A stretch of 11,344 nt of DNA from Candidatus Pacearchaeota archaeon (GCA_002688165.1 NZCB01000014.1:1119-12462); one strand, 5' to 3'. Positions 4,764 to 11,344 are shown, counted from the first letter of the stretch. Numbers and translations are program-made. The notes: a model not told the origin generated them from the sequence alone.

Positions 4764-6320
4764 ATGGCAGAAGTTGTTGATATGAAAAAACTAGTAGAAT
4801 CATTAAGTCCTAATGAGAGGAAGATAGTTCCTCATTTGGAAGATAGTAATATGATTGAACTATCTGAAAGGGCAGATTTAGATAAGACCAGTACTCTTAG
4901 ATCCTTACAATTACTTTCTAATAAGGGTGCTGTAGAAATAAATAGTAGAGATGAAAAATCTATTGAGCTTGGAATTAATGGATTATTATATGTTAAGAAT
5001 GGATTACCTGAAAGAAGGTTAGCTAATTTAGTTATTCATAAAAATAGTATTAGTATGAAAGATGCTGTTAAAGAATCTAAATTAAGTGATAATGAGTTTA
5101 AGGCTGCGTTGGGTGTTTTAAAGAGAAAAGCTTTGATTGATTTGAAAGATGGTAATTTGATTTTAAGCGGTGCTAAAGAAGAATTGAGCAAAACTAGTTT
5201 AGAAGAGAAATTCTTAGAAAGTTTACCTAGAGCCTTAGATGGATTGGAGCCAGAGGAAAAGTTTGCTTTTGAAAATCTAAAATCTAGAAAGAATATTGTT
5301 GATGTTCAAGAAAAGAAGGTTGTTGAATTTAAAGTTACTGAACTTGGAAAAAATTTGAAGAAAGAGAAATTTAATGATAAAATGTTAGAAAGTGTAACTA
5401 GTAATTTAATTAGAAGTGGAAATTGGAAAGGTAAGAAATTTAGAAGATACGATATTACTAGCCCTGTCCCAAAAATTTATGGAAGTAAAAGGCATTTTGT
5501 GAATCAAGCTATTGAATTTGGAAAGAGAATTTGGTTGGACATGGGATTTAAGGAAATGACTGGAGATTATTGTCAATCTGGGTTTTGGAATTTTGATGCT
5601 TTATTTACTGCTCAAGATCATCCTGTTAGAGAAATGCAAGATACTTTTTTTATAGCAGATAAAAGTACAACATCTAAAGATGTTATAGGCTACAAAGGAA
5701 AACTTCCAGATAGTAGTGTTATTGCGAAAGTTAAGGAAGCTCATGAAGGAGGTATTGAGGGAAGTAAGGGGTGGCAATATAAGTGGAGTGAGGATAAAAG
5801 TAAACAGATTAGCTTGAGAACCCATACTACCTGTTTGTCAGCTAAAACCTTACTTGAGATAGGTAAAAATAAAGAATTTCCTGCAAAATATTTTGCATTA
5901 GGTAAATGTTTTAGAAATGAAACTGTTGATTGGAGTCATGGATTTGAGTTTAATCAGACTGAAGGAATTGTAGTTGATGAGAATGCTAATTTTAGACAGT
6001 TGTTAGGCTATTTAATTGAGTTTTTTAAGAAGATGGGCTATGATAAGATTAGGATTAGACCAGGTTATTTTCCATATACTGAACCTAGTTTAGAAATAGA
6101 TGTTTTTCATCCAGTTCATAAGAAGTGGGTTGAACTTGGAGGAGCTGGAATGTTTAGACCTGAAGTTACAATTCCTATGTTTGGAAGACACATTCCTGTT
6201 TTAGCATGGGGTCCTGGATTTGACAGAATAATTATGGAATTTTTTGAGATAACTGATTTAAGAGACATGTATAGAAATGATTTGAATAAATTAAGGGACG
6301 TTAAGGTGTGGGATAAATGA
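4764..6320 (+). CDS. pheS: Phenylalanyl-tRNA synthetase alpha subunit, archaeal type
   Basis: A 518-residue catalytic subunit of the class II, alpha2-beta2 enzyme that charges tRNA-Phe. The first roughly 190 residues form winged-helix repeats (for example LSERADLDKTSTLRSLQLLSNKG and MKDAVKESKLSDNEFKAALGVL), the tRNA/DNA-binding-like arm seen in archaeal and eukaryotic alpha subunits. The catalytic core starts at HFVNQAIEFGKRIWLDMGF (motif 1). Motif 2 is FALGKCFRNETVDWSHGFEFNQTEG with R384, and motif 3 is LAWGPGFDRIIMEF with R488. In motif 3 the more usual G-x-G-I/L-E/D-R reads GPGFDR, a mild variant. Phe-pocket segments PGYFPYTEPSLEIDVF and WVELGGAGMFRPEV are intact. Length is normal for the family. 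pheT follows after 58 bases, so the two are a likely operon, though pheT may also have its own promoter. Confidence 0.97.
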   Translation: MAEVVDMKKLVESLSPNERKIVPHLEDSNMIELSERADLDKTSTLRSLQLLSNKGAVEINSRDEKSIELGINGLLYVKNGLPERRLANLVIHKNSISMKDAVKESKLSDNEFKAALGVLKRKALIDLKDGNLILSGAKEELSKTSLEEKFLESLPRALDGLEPEEKFAFENLKSRKNIVDVQEKKVVEFKVTELGKNLKKEKFNDKMLESVTSNLIRSGNWKGKKFRRYDITSPVPKIYGSKRHFVNQAIEFGKRIWLDMGFKEMTGDYCQSGFWNFDALFTAQDHPVREMQDTFFIADKSTTSKDVIGYKGKLPDSSVIAKVKEAHEGGIEGSKGWQYKWSEDKSKQISLRTHTTCLSAKTLLEIGKNKEFPAKYFALGKCFRNETVDWSHGFEFNQTEGIVVDENANFRQLLGYLIEFFKKMGYDKIRIRPGYFPYTEPSLEIDVFHPVHKKWVELGGAGMFRPEVTIPMFGRHIPVLAWGPGFDRIIMEFFEITDLRDMYRNDLNKLRDVKVWDK

Positions 6321-6326
6321 CAATAA

Positions 6327-6347
6327 CAAAATTTTATAAAAATTTTG
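6327..6347 (+). promoter_or_regulatory. Palindromic TATA region between pheS and pheT
   Basis: CAAAATTTT (6327-6335) and AAAATTTTG (6339-6347) are perfect inverted arms around ATA, and the centre TTTTATAAAA is a strong TATA box. Transcription from it would start near 6362, giving pheT a leader of roughly 17 bases. It could be an internal promoter for pheT, or an A/T palindrome by chance. Confidence 0.4.
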
Positions 6348-6364
6348 AATCATCATTTTTCCAT

Positions 6365-6370
6365 AAGGAT
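6365..6370 (+). promoter_or_regulatory. Shine-Dalgarno-like site of pheT
   Basis: AAGGAT ends eight bases before the pheT ATG at 6379. It is one of the few SD-like sites in the window, consistent with pheT being translated from a transcript with a leader or as the second gene of an operon. Confidence 0.45.
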
Positions 6371-6378
6371 AATAAAAA

Positions 6379-8022
6379 ATGACAACACTAACATTTAACA
6401 AAAAGGAATTGGAAGAGAAAATTGGAAAGATAGATGATAATATTAAAAATAAAATTGATATGTTTGGGACTCCCATTGATGGAGAAACTGAAGATGAACT
6501 TACAATTGAAGTTTTTCCAAATCGTCCAGATTTATTGAGTCTTCAAGGATTTTCTAGAGCATTTAATAGATTTATGGGAGGAAATGTTGATAGTAATTAT
6601 ATCGCTGAGAAACCAGAGAATGATTTTAAAGTTATTATTGATAAATCTGTAAAAAAGGTTAGACCCTTTACTAGTTGTGCTATTGTTAAGGGATTGAAGT
6701 TTGATGATGATACTATTAATGAAGTAATTGAGATTCAGGAAAAATTACATGGGAGTTATGGTAGAAATAGAAAGAAATTGGCTATTGGGATTTATCCTTT
6801 GGAGCAGATTAAATTGCCTATAAAGTTTTTAGCTAAAAAACCGGATGAAATTGTTTTCCAGCCGTTGGAATTTCCTAAAGAGATTAATGCTAGACAGATA
6901 TTGAGTCAACATCCTACTGGAATGGAGTATGGTGATTTGTTAAAAGATTGTGAAGAATATCCTATTTTTGAGGATTCTAATGGAGAGATTTTAAGCATGC
7001 CACCAATTATCAATAGCCATAAGACTGGAAAGATTACCCATAATACCACTGATGTTTTTATTGAGTGTTCTGGATTTAATAAAGAATATCTAGATAAAAC
7101 TTTGAATATGATTGTTTGTGCCTTGGCAGATCTAGGCGGAAAAATTTATCAAATGAATGTAAAAGATGAAGTTGATGGTAGTTTTGTTAGTCCTAATTTG
7201 GAAAATGAGAAAATGAAACTTGATGCAGATTATATTAATAAGAATTTAGGATTAGAGTTAAGTAAGGATGAGATTGTAGAATTGTTGAATAAGATGGGTA
7301 TTGAAACTAGAGATGATGAGGTTTTAATTCCAGCTTATCGTACAGACATTTTACATGATATTGATTTAGTTGAAGATGTGGCTATTGCTTATGGATATGA
7401 TAATTTTAAGCCAGAGATTCCAGATATCTCAACTGTAGGCCAGGAAGATAAGATGAGCATTTTTAAGAAGAAAATTGCAGAAGTTTTAATTGGATTAGGA
7501 TTAACTGAAATAAGTAGTTATCATTTGTCTACTAAGGAAAAACAATTTAAGAATATTGGAGTTAGGAATTTTGTGGATAAAATGATTGAAGTGTTAGATA
7601 GTAAGACAGAGAATAATATTTTAAGAGACAGTTTATTTGCAAATTCTATTGCAATACTTTCTGAGAACTCAGATGCTAGTTATCCTCAGAAGATTTTTGA
7701 GTTGGGCAAAGTTTTTAGTTTAGATGAGAAATCGGAGACAGGAATTGGCGAAAGTGAACATTTAGGAGTTAGTTTATGTTATGAAGGAGCTAATTTTACT
7801 GATTTGAAACAGATGTTAGATTATTTAATGAGGATGTTTGATTTAAATTATGAAATTGAAGAGACTGAACAGGATGGGTTTATTGATGGGAGATGTGGTA
7901 AGATAATTGTTGAGGGTAAGAATGTAGGAGTTATTGGAGAAGTTAGTCCATTTGTTTTGAGGAATAATAAGATTAAGATGCCTTGTGTAAGTATGGAATT
8001 GAATGTTGGGAAATTATATTAA
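6379..8022 (+). CDS. pheT: Phenylalanyl-tRNA synthetase beta subunit, archaeal type
   Basis: A 547-residue beta subunit of the archaeal/eukaryotic form, which lacks the extra modules that make the bacterial protein about 800 residues. The order is an N-terminal B1-like part (MTTLTFNKKELEEKIGK, then EDELTIEVFPNRPDLLSLQGFSRAF, a highly diagnostic segment), the B3/4 domain with the editing site (about 90-260, including GRNRKKLAIGIYPLEQIKLP and NSHKTGKITHNTTDVFIECSGF), the B5 winged-helix region (about 280-350, MGIETRDDEVLIPAYRTDILHDIDLVEDVAIAYGYDN), and the inactive class II-like core (about 365-547, ending GVIGEVSPFVLRNNKIKMPCVSMEL). All segments look intact. It assembles with PheS and contributes to tRNA binding and proofreading of mischarged Tyr. 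It ends 10 bases before the stop of the convergent minus-strand gene. Confidence 0.96.
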   Translation: MTTLTFNKKELEEKIGKIDDNIKNKIDMFGTPIDGETEDELTIEVFPNRPDLLSLQGFSRAFNRFMGGNVDSNYIAEKPENDFKVIIDKSVKKVRPFTSCAIVKGLKFDDDTINEVIEIQEKLHGSYGRNRKKLAIGIYPLEQIKLPIKFLAKKPDEIVFQPLEFPKEINARQILSQHPTGMEYGDLLKDCEEYPIFEDSNGEILSMPPIINSHKTGKITHNTTDVFIECSGFNKEYLDKTLNMIVCALADLGGKIYQMNVKDEVDGSFVSPNLENEKMKLDADYINKNLGLELSKDEIVELLNKMGIETRDDEVLIPAYRTDILHDIDLVEDVAIAYGYDNFKPEIPDISTVGQEDKMSIFKKKIAEVLIGLGLTEISSYHLSTKEKQFKNIGVRNFVDKMIEVLDSKTENNILRDSLFANSIAILSENSDASYPQKIFELGKVFSLDEKSETGIGESEHLGVSLCYEGANFTDLKQMLDYLMRMFDLNYEIEETEQDGFIDGRCGKIIVEGKNVGVIGEVSPFVLRNNKIKMPCVSMELNVGKLY

Positions 8023-8032
8023 TTTTATAGAA

Positions 8033-8515
8033 TCAGCCTAAATAACTACCATTAACTTTTACAGAATTTTCTTCACCATTATTCATTTTCTCAATAGTCT
8101 TTAGAAATTCAGATTTGATTTCTGTTGTGAAAGCTTTGTACATTTCATTTATGAATTTTGCTTCTTCACTTTCATTATATTCTACATCTAAAGAAAGCAT
8201 TTTTAGTTCTGCATTTCCTAAAGATTCATATATTTTAGATAAAGACTCCTTATCACTACTATCTAATTTTTTTAATATTTTAAAAAAGAACATTGGAGCA
8301 TTACTTGGATTAATAATTATCTCTGTGAATCTTAGGTAGTTTGCAATTTTATCTGCTATCGTTCTTCTAATTTTTCTTAAAAGAAATTCAGATTCTGAAT
8401 CTATATCTTCAATATCAAATAATTCATTCATTTTAGAAAACTCAGGTAATTGATATTTTTCTTTTAATGGTTTATATTTATCAATAAGCTCATTTATGGG
8501 ATTTTCAGGTGTCAT
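8033..8515 (-). CDS. Acidic, mainly helical protein of unknown function
   Basis: A 160-residue cytosolic-looking protein that I cannot assign to a named family. It has no signal peptide or membrane segment and no Cys residues. The visible pattern is KYKPLKEKYQLPEFSKMNELFDIEDI (about 14-39), then a basic patch LLRKIRRTIADKIANYLRF with NPSNAPMFFFKILKKL, then YESLGNAELKMLSLDVEYNESEEAKFINEMY, and a Glu/Lys/Asn-rich tail. The alternating charged/hydrophobic spacing suggests a helical bundle. I have an impression that similar short proteins recur in Pacearchaeota/Woesearchaeota genomes, but cannot verify it. The ATG at 8515 lies about 28 bases from a TATA box (8539-8547). It is convergent with pheT, and its own transcript is monocistronic here because the gene upstream (ending 8619) has a separate promoter. 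Confidence 0.72.
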   Translation of the reverse strand: MTPENPINELIDKYKPLKEKYQLPEFSKMNELFDIEDIDSESEFLLRKIRRTIADKIANYLRFTEIIINPSNAPMFFFKILKKLDSSDKESLSKIYESLGNAELKMLSLDVEYNESEEAKFINEMYKAFTTEIKSEFLKTIEKMNNGEENSVKVNGSYLG

Positions 8516-8538
8516 TATCTAATTGAATGAGAATTTGG

Positions 8539-8547
8539 GTATATAAG
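8539..8547 (-). promoter_or_regulatory. TATA box of the unknown acidic protein gene
   Basis: CTTATATAC on the minus strand, centred about 28 bases before the ATG at 8515. Confidence 0.5.
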
Positions 8548-8618
8548 GTTTTGGATAAATAATAAAAAAGCCGATAGTGTTGATGAGGAATAAAAAATCA
8601 AATAATCACTTAAAAAAT

Positions 8619-9512
8619 CTAATGAACCCTTCCCATAATACCTTTCTTCTTTTTTTCCTTGAAAGTTTCACCCAAAATCTTAGAGTCATAACCTCCAACC
8701 ACCTTTCCAGTTTCAGCATAAATATATAATGCAGTATTAAATACCTGATTTGCAACACCAAATATCAAGATAACTCCTAAAATATACATTACAAATAACC
8801 CTATCATTACTAAAACTGAAATAATTCCTAATGGAGAAACTAGTACTATCAAAGGTATAAAAACTATTAATCCTAATAAAATAAATAAGCCCTGTATAGC
8901 TCCTAATCCAATTATTCTAATTAAACTTTCACCCCAAGTTTTTCTTAATACACTAATAGATTTTTTAATGGCTTTAATTGGACCAAGATCATGAAAAACC
9001 ATAGATGGAATAACGAAGATAGTAATTATACTCCACATCACACCAAGAATTGCGCGGATTATTGTTAAAATAATCTCTCCAACAACCCCTAATCTTTGAG
9101 CAATTTTATCCAACATGGTTAATAATAAACCAACAGTAGCAGATAAAAGACTCCACATGAATATTAAATGAATTTTTGAAAAGGCAAATTTAAAAGTTTT
9201 ACCAGGAGTTGCATTTTTTCCAGAAAATCTTATTTTAGCCGTATAAACAACACAAACATTAAAGAAAGTAGCAATAAATGCTAAACCCAAATAAGTTAAA
9301 AAAATCATAACATAATGAAAAAAAGTAAATCCCGTGAAGCCAGCAGCACCTAAAATTCCAACAATAAGAGTTGGAAAAAGCATAGCTAAAATAAAAATTA
9401 TAGAAAAAATTCCAGCCAATATAGGGAATAATAATAGTTCTTTATCTTGCTTTATAACTCTAAAACTTAATTTAGTTATATGCCAACTTCTTGAAAACAC
9501 CCCTGCCATCAT
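8619..9512 (-). CDS. Polytopic membrane protein, DUF6159-like
   Basis: A 297-residue integral membrane protein. The N-terminus FSRSWHITKLSFRVIKQDKELLLFPIL is the hallmark opening of the DUF6159 group (R-S-W...K-S...D-K-E-L-L-x-F-P). About six hydrophobic segments follow: residues ~30-55 (LAGIFSIIFILAMLFPTLIV), ~62-95, ~112-135, ~140-175, ~200-235 and ~237-262. A characteristic cytosolic loop FHDLGPIKAIKKSISVLRKTWGE (about 173-195) separates the last pairs, a layout also seen in glycerophosphodiesterase-type membrane domains. The C-terminus is basic (FKEKKKKGIMGRVH). Function is unknown for the family. Two start codons are adjacent (ATG 9512 and 9509), and the TATA-like box at 9531-9539 fits either. 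No partner gene is evident; the neighbour encodes another envelope protein but has its own promoter. Confidence 0.75.
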   Translation of the reverse strand: MMAGVFSRSWHITKLSFRVIKQDKELLLFPILAGIFSIIFILAMLFPTLIVGILGAAGFTGFTFFHYVMIFLTYLGLAFIATFFNVCVVYTAKIRFSGKNATPGKTFKFAFSKIHLIFMWSLLSATVGLLLTMLDKIAQRLGVVGEIILTIIRAILGVMWSIITIFVIPSMVFHDLGPIKAIKKSISVLRKTWGESLIRIIGLGAIQGLFILLGLIVFIPLIVLVSPLGIISVLVMIGLFVMYILGVILIFGVANQVFNTALYIYAETGKVVGGYDSKILGETFKEKKKKGIMGRVH

Positions 9513-9530
9513 TTTACAAAGATTAATTAT

Positions 9531-9539
9531 TATTTAAAA
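9531..9539 (-). promoter_or_regulatory. TATA-like box of the DUF6159-like gene
   Basis: TTTTAAATA on the minus strand, centred about 23-26 bases before the paired ATG codons at 9512/9509. Confidence 0.5.
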
Positions 9540-9558
9540 CTAACTAAACAACCATTAA

Positions 9559-9940
9559 TTAATTTTTATTATATTTATTAAAATTTTGTTGAGATTCAAA
9601 GTATAAAACTTTTCCAGAATTTGTTTGACCAATTATTGCTGTTGCTTTATCAACTTGGTTATTAGATATAGGATCTATAGCATATCTTGTATTAATATCA
9701 TTTTCTAATTTTGCCTTACATCCCATACAACATCCATAATATGTTTTTCCATCAATTGGAACTGGAATTTGAGGGGCATCATAAACATCATCATTAACCA
9801 TACAAACATATTTGCTTTCTATAATTGTTATTTGGTCAATAATAGCATTTCCAGAAATTTTTTCGTTGTTAGTATTTGATAATAATAGAAATGAAATTAG
9901 AATTAATAATCCTAATCCAACTAAATATTTTTTTTTTCAT
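9559..9940 (-). CDS. Exported Cys-rich TRASH/YHS-like protein, frame broken at A10 near the start
   Basis: From an internal ATG at 9801 the frame gives 80 residues, but the same frame is open and clearly coding upstream to 9927. Read with one A fewer in the A10 tract (9937-9928), the ATG at 9940 gives about 126 residues: MKKKYLVGLGLLILISFLLL (signal peptide or anchor), a Ser/Asn-rich spacer, then KYVCMVNDD, GKTYYGCCMGCKAKLENDI, AIDPISNNQVDKATAIIG and GKVLYFESQQNF. The C-x24-C-x2-C pattern plus DP-x5-VDKA-AVIG-type segments resemble TRASH/YHS metal-binding domains found in copper and heavy-metal handling. The TATA box at 9961-9969 is 25 bases before ATG 9940, supporting that start. As written, ATG 9940 reads out of frame to a stop after about 23 codons. 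This is an assembly error, a slippage or phase-variable site, or a recent mutation. Metal specificity is unknown. Confidence 0.72.
9928..9937 (-). repeat. A10 homopolymer directly after the start codon
   Basis: Ten consecutive A on the minus strand follow ATG 9940-9938. With nine the signal peptide joins the Cys-rich domain; with ten it does not. Tracts of this length are prone to polymerase slippage and to sequencing error. Confidence 0.9.
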
Positions 9941-9960
9941 ATGTCAAACAAATATTTTTG

Positions 9961-9969
9961 ATATATAAA
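9961..9969 (-). promoter_or_regulatory. TATA box of the Cys-rich protein gene
   Basis: TTTATATAT on the minus strand, centred about 25 bases before ATG 9940. It lies just past the 3' end of the tRNA gene (9979). Confidence 0.55.
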
Positions 9970-9978
9970 TGTTTAGAA

Positions 9979-10050
9979 AGCCCCCAGCCGGATTTGAACC
10001 GACGACCTACTGATTACAAATCAGTTGCTCTACCACTGAGCTATGGAGGC
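9979..10050 (-). tRNA. trnT: tRNA-Thr (anticodon UGU)
   Basis: A complete 72-base cloverleaf read on the minus strand. The acceptor stem is GCCTCCA with TGGGGGC (one T-G pair). The D arm is GCTC-AGTGGTA-GAGC. The anticodon stem ACTGA/TCAGT carries loop TTTGTAA with anticodon TGT. The variable loop is AGGTC, and the T arm GTCGG-TTCGAAT-CCGGC (one T-G pair). The discriminator is T73, as in archaeal tRNA-Thr, and CCA is not encoded. There is no intron. It reads ACA codons and, by wobble, some others. Confidence 0.96.
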
Positions 10051-10072
10051 ATAATGATTGTAAAAAAAGAAT

Positions 10073-10081
10073 ACTTTTAAA
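10073..10081 (-). promoter_or_regulatory. TATA-like box of the tRNA-Thr gene
   Basis: ATTTAAAAG on the minus strand, centred about 27 bases before the first base of the tRNA (10050); it sits between the ndk stop and the tRNA and gives the tRNA its own promoter. Confidence 0.5.
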
Positions 10082-10089
10082 TGTTATGA

Positions 10090-10659
10090 TTAACCAAAAA
10101 TCTTCTCATCACCAGGCCTTTTATAATCATGAACCTCTCCTTCATCAAACCAAGTCTTAATTTCTTTTTTAGCATTATCAGCACTATCTGAAGCATGAAT
10201 CAAATTTCTAACAGCCCTTCCCTGATTATTAGCATTAGGATAAGATTCAACAGAAGCAAAATCAGCCCTTATTGTTCCAGGAGTAGCACTTCTAGGCTCA
10301 GTACTACCTACCATCTTTCTAACAATCTCAATAGCATGTGTACCCTCTAAAACAAGTGCAACAATCGGATTTTCTTGAATAAAGTCTACTAAACCATCTT
10401 GAACAAACTTACCAAATTCCATAGAATCCTTAAAATCAAATTTCTCATTATTTTTTTCAGCAGATTCCTTAGTCTTACCAAAAGCCGCCTCAGCCCATTC
10501 TTCATCTAAAGGATAATGCTCTCTTGCCTTCCCCTCATCCGGCCAAACCATTTTCATTCCAACAACCTTCAAACCAGCATCTTCAAATCTGCCAATTATC
10601 TTCCCAACAACCTTCTGCTGTATCCCATCAGGTTTAATTAAAACTAAAGTTTGCTCCAT
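10090..10659 (-). CDS. ndk: Nucleoside diphosphate kinase, long form
   Basis: A 189-residue enzyme that moves the gamma-phosphate from ATP to nucleoside diphosphates through a phosphohistidine. The N-terminus LVLIKPDGIQ is typical, the catalytic His is H155 in NLIHASDS, and the ATP-site segments VLEG-HAIEIVRKMVGSTEP and ATPGTIRADF are intact. Classical NDK has about 140-150 residues. The extra length comes from an insert after HYP (about 51-85, DEEWAEAAFGKTKESAEKN...), a longer loop before the active His (about 138-150) and a C-terminal extension HDYKRPGDEKIFG. From memory the same long form is common in CPR bacteria and DPANN archaea, which fits the inferred host. The ATG overlaps the eS1 stop by one base (TAATG), with AAGGA just upstream, so translational coupling is likely. 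Confidence 0.95.
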   Translation of the reverse strand: MEQTLVLIKPDGIQQKVVGKIIGRFEDAGLKVVGMKMVWPDEGKAREHYPLDEEWAEAAFGKTKESAEKNNEKFDFKDSMEFGKFVQDGLVDFIQENPIVALVLEGTHAIEIVRKMVGSTEPRSATPGTIRADFASVESYPNANNQGRAVRNLIHASDSADNAKKEIKTWFDEGEVHDYKRPGDEKIFG

Positions 10660-11344
10660 TATTCCTTATCTTCCTTTTCTTTTTTCTTTTTAACTTCCTT
10701 AACTTCTTCCTTTTCTTTTTTCTTTTTAACTTCCTTAACTTCTTCCTTAACTTCTTTCTTCATTTCTTCAATATCTTTTTTCTTCTCTTCCTCACCTAAC
10801 TCTTCTTTTTCAACAGCTTCTTTTTGAGTTTTTTTCATTTCATCTTCAGCAGCTTTAACTTTCTCAGCTTCTATCTCTGCCATCTGATCAATAAATCCTT
10901 CATCTTCCTTCTTCTCTTCTATTTTCCTAGCAACCTTCTTAGGAACTTCAGATTTTTCTAAAGGTCTTTTAATTTCTAAAACTCTAATCTCACAAAGTGA
11001 AAGTGGATAAGTTTTCTTCAAAACTAAACTTAAAGGTTTCTGTAACCTATTACTTAAAACTTCATCAAAAACTTCTTTATCAGTCATCTGAGAAATATAA
11101 TCTTCCAACCAATTCTTAGCCCTATTTCTCAAAGCCTTTCTAACTGCCCTAGAAACTCTATTTCTTGTAATCAAAAATGGCTTAACAATCAACATACTTT
11201 CCTGACTAGGTATTTGTAAACTCTCTTCAACATAGCTTATTTTCTTTCTAATCATTCTCCTAATAAAATAAGACATTAACTTCATTTTAACAGGATAAGC
11301 AACAGCCTTGTGACCTGAATCAGATTTATCTGATTTACCTGCTT
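10659..11344 (-). CDS. rps3ae: Ribosomal protein eS1 (S3Ae), 5' end outside the window
   Basis: The frame is open past the Met at 11285 to the window edge and reads SDSGHKAVAYPVKMKLMSYFIRR, so the true start lies beyond the window and the roughly 227 residues seen are the C-terminal part. The family signature is clear: MSYFIRRMIRKKISYVEES (the Y-x2-R-x-I-R-R/K element), VSRAVRKALRNRAKNWLEDYISQM and LVLKKTYPLSLCEIRVLEI. eS1 is a small-subunit ribosomal protein of archaea and eukaryotes located near the mRNA exit site. Ordinary archaeal eS1 ends soon after the last motif; here about 100 Lys/Glu-rich residues follow, finishing in two identical 12-residue repeats. ndk follows with a TAATG overlap. 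Gene identity is firm; the start cannot be set. Confidence 0.92.
   Translation of the reverse strand, partial: AGKSDKSDSGHKAVAYPVKMKLMSYFIRRMIRKKISYVEESLQIPSQESMLIVKPFLITRNRVSRAVRKALRNRAKNWLEDYISQMTDKEVFDEVLSNRLQKPLSLVLKKTYPLSLCEIRVLEIKRPLEKSEVPKKVARKIEEKKEDEGFIDQMAEIEAEKVKAAEDEMKKTQKEAVEKEELGEEEKKKDIEEMKKEVKEEVKEVKKKKEKEEVKEVKKKKEKEDKE
10671..10742 (-). repeat. Two perfect 36-base tandem repeats in the eS1 tail
   Basis: Bases 10671-10706 and 10707-10742 are identical 36-mers, each coding for a 12-residue Glu/Val/Lys unit with a KKKKEK core. A third, degenerate stretch continues at 10743-10760. The unit is a multiple of three, so copy-number changes keep the frame. Confidence 0.9.

Noticed and set aside
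6343..6360. C-box-like ATGATGA on the minus strand in the pheS-pheT gap, as a possible C/D sRNA.
   Set aside because: No D box (CTGA) is found at a suitable distance and no paired C'/D' motifs are present.
6291..6476. Minus-strand frame spanning the pheS-pheT gap.
   Set aside because: It overlaps the ends of two certain genes and has low-complexity, Ile/Leu/Phe-rich content expected from antisense AT-rich DNA.
8516..8618. 103-base gap between the 8515 and 8619 ends, checked for an RNA gene.
   Set aside because: Apart from the TATA box at 8539-8547 I see no stem, T-tract pattern or open frame worth reporting.
10671..10760. Tandem 36-base repeats as a possible CRISPR array.
   Set aside because: The units are adjacent with no spacers, lie in the eS1 coding frame and encode a Lys/Glu repeat.

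Overview
The window is a piece of a small, strongly AT-rich archaeal chromosome. The evidence is the archaeal/eukaryotic form of several information-processing genes: glutamyl-tRNA synthetase, both subunits of phenylalanyl-tRNA synthetase, transcription factor S, the RNase P protein Rpp30 and ribosomal protein eS1. In addition, most genes have a TATA-like box centred about 23-28 bases before the start codon, which implies leaderless mRNAs. The gene set, the short proteins with charged tails, the long form of nucleoside diphosphate kinase and the base composition fit a DPANN-type archaeon (Pacearchaeota/Woesearchaeota-like). That placement is inference. I see no phage, transposon, CRISPR or defence genes; this is core chromosome with a few unusual details.

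Layout. The left edge cuts a glutamyl-tRNA synthetase gene (minus strand). A small FHA-domain gene lies divergent to it and meets, tail to tail with a 4-base overlap, a kleisin (ScpA-like) gene. Divergent from the kleisin gene is a GC-rich, hairpin-forming leader followed by a small two-helix membrane protein. Next on the plus strand come a PLP-dependent decarboxylase-like protein, a two-gene unit tfs-rnp3 (TAATG overlap), and the pheS-pheT pair. A 148-base gap before pheS holds a T-rich terminator-like tract, a TATA box, a tiny Phe-rich open frame and a perfect 22-base palindrome. The right third is on the minus strand: an unrecognised acidic/helical protein, a DUF6159-like polytopic membrane protein, an exported Cys-rich TRASH/YHS-like protein whose reading frame is broken at an A10 tract just after the start codon, tRNA-Thr(UGU), and an eS1-ndk pair (TAATG overlap) with eS1 cut by the right edge.

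Functionally most of the window serves translation (charging of Glu, Phe and Thr tRNAs, tRNA 5' maturation, ribosome), transcription elongation and chromosome organisation. The observations I would follow first are the Phe-rich mini-ORF plus palindrome before pheS (a possible leader-peptide control of an archaeal aminoacyl-tRNA synthetase operon), the A10 frame break in the exported metal-binding-type protein, the structured GC-rich leader at 2290-2339, and the decarboxylase homologue that lacks the family's catalytic cysteine.
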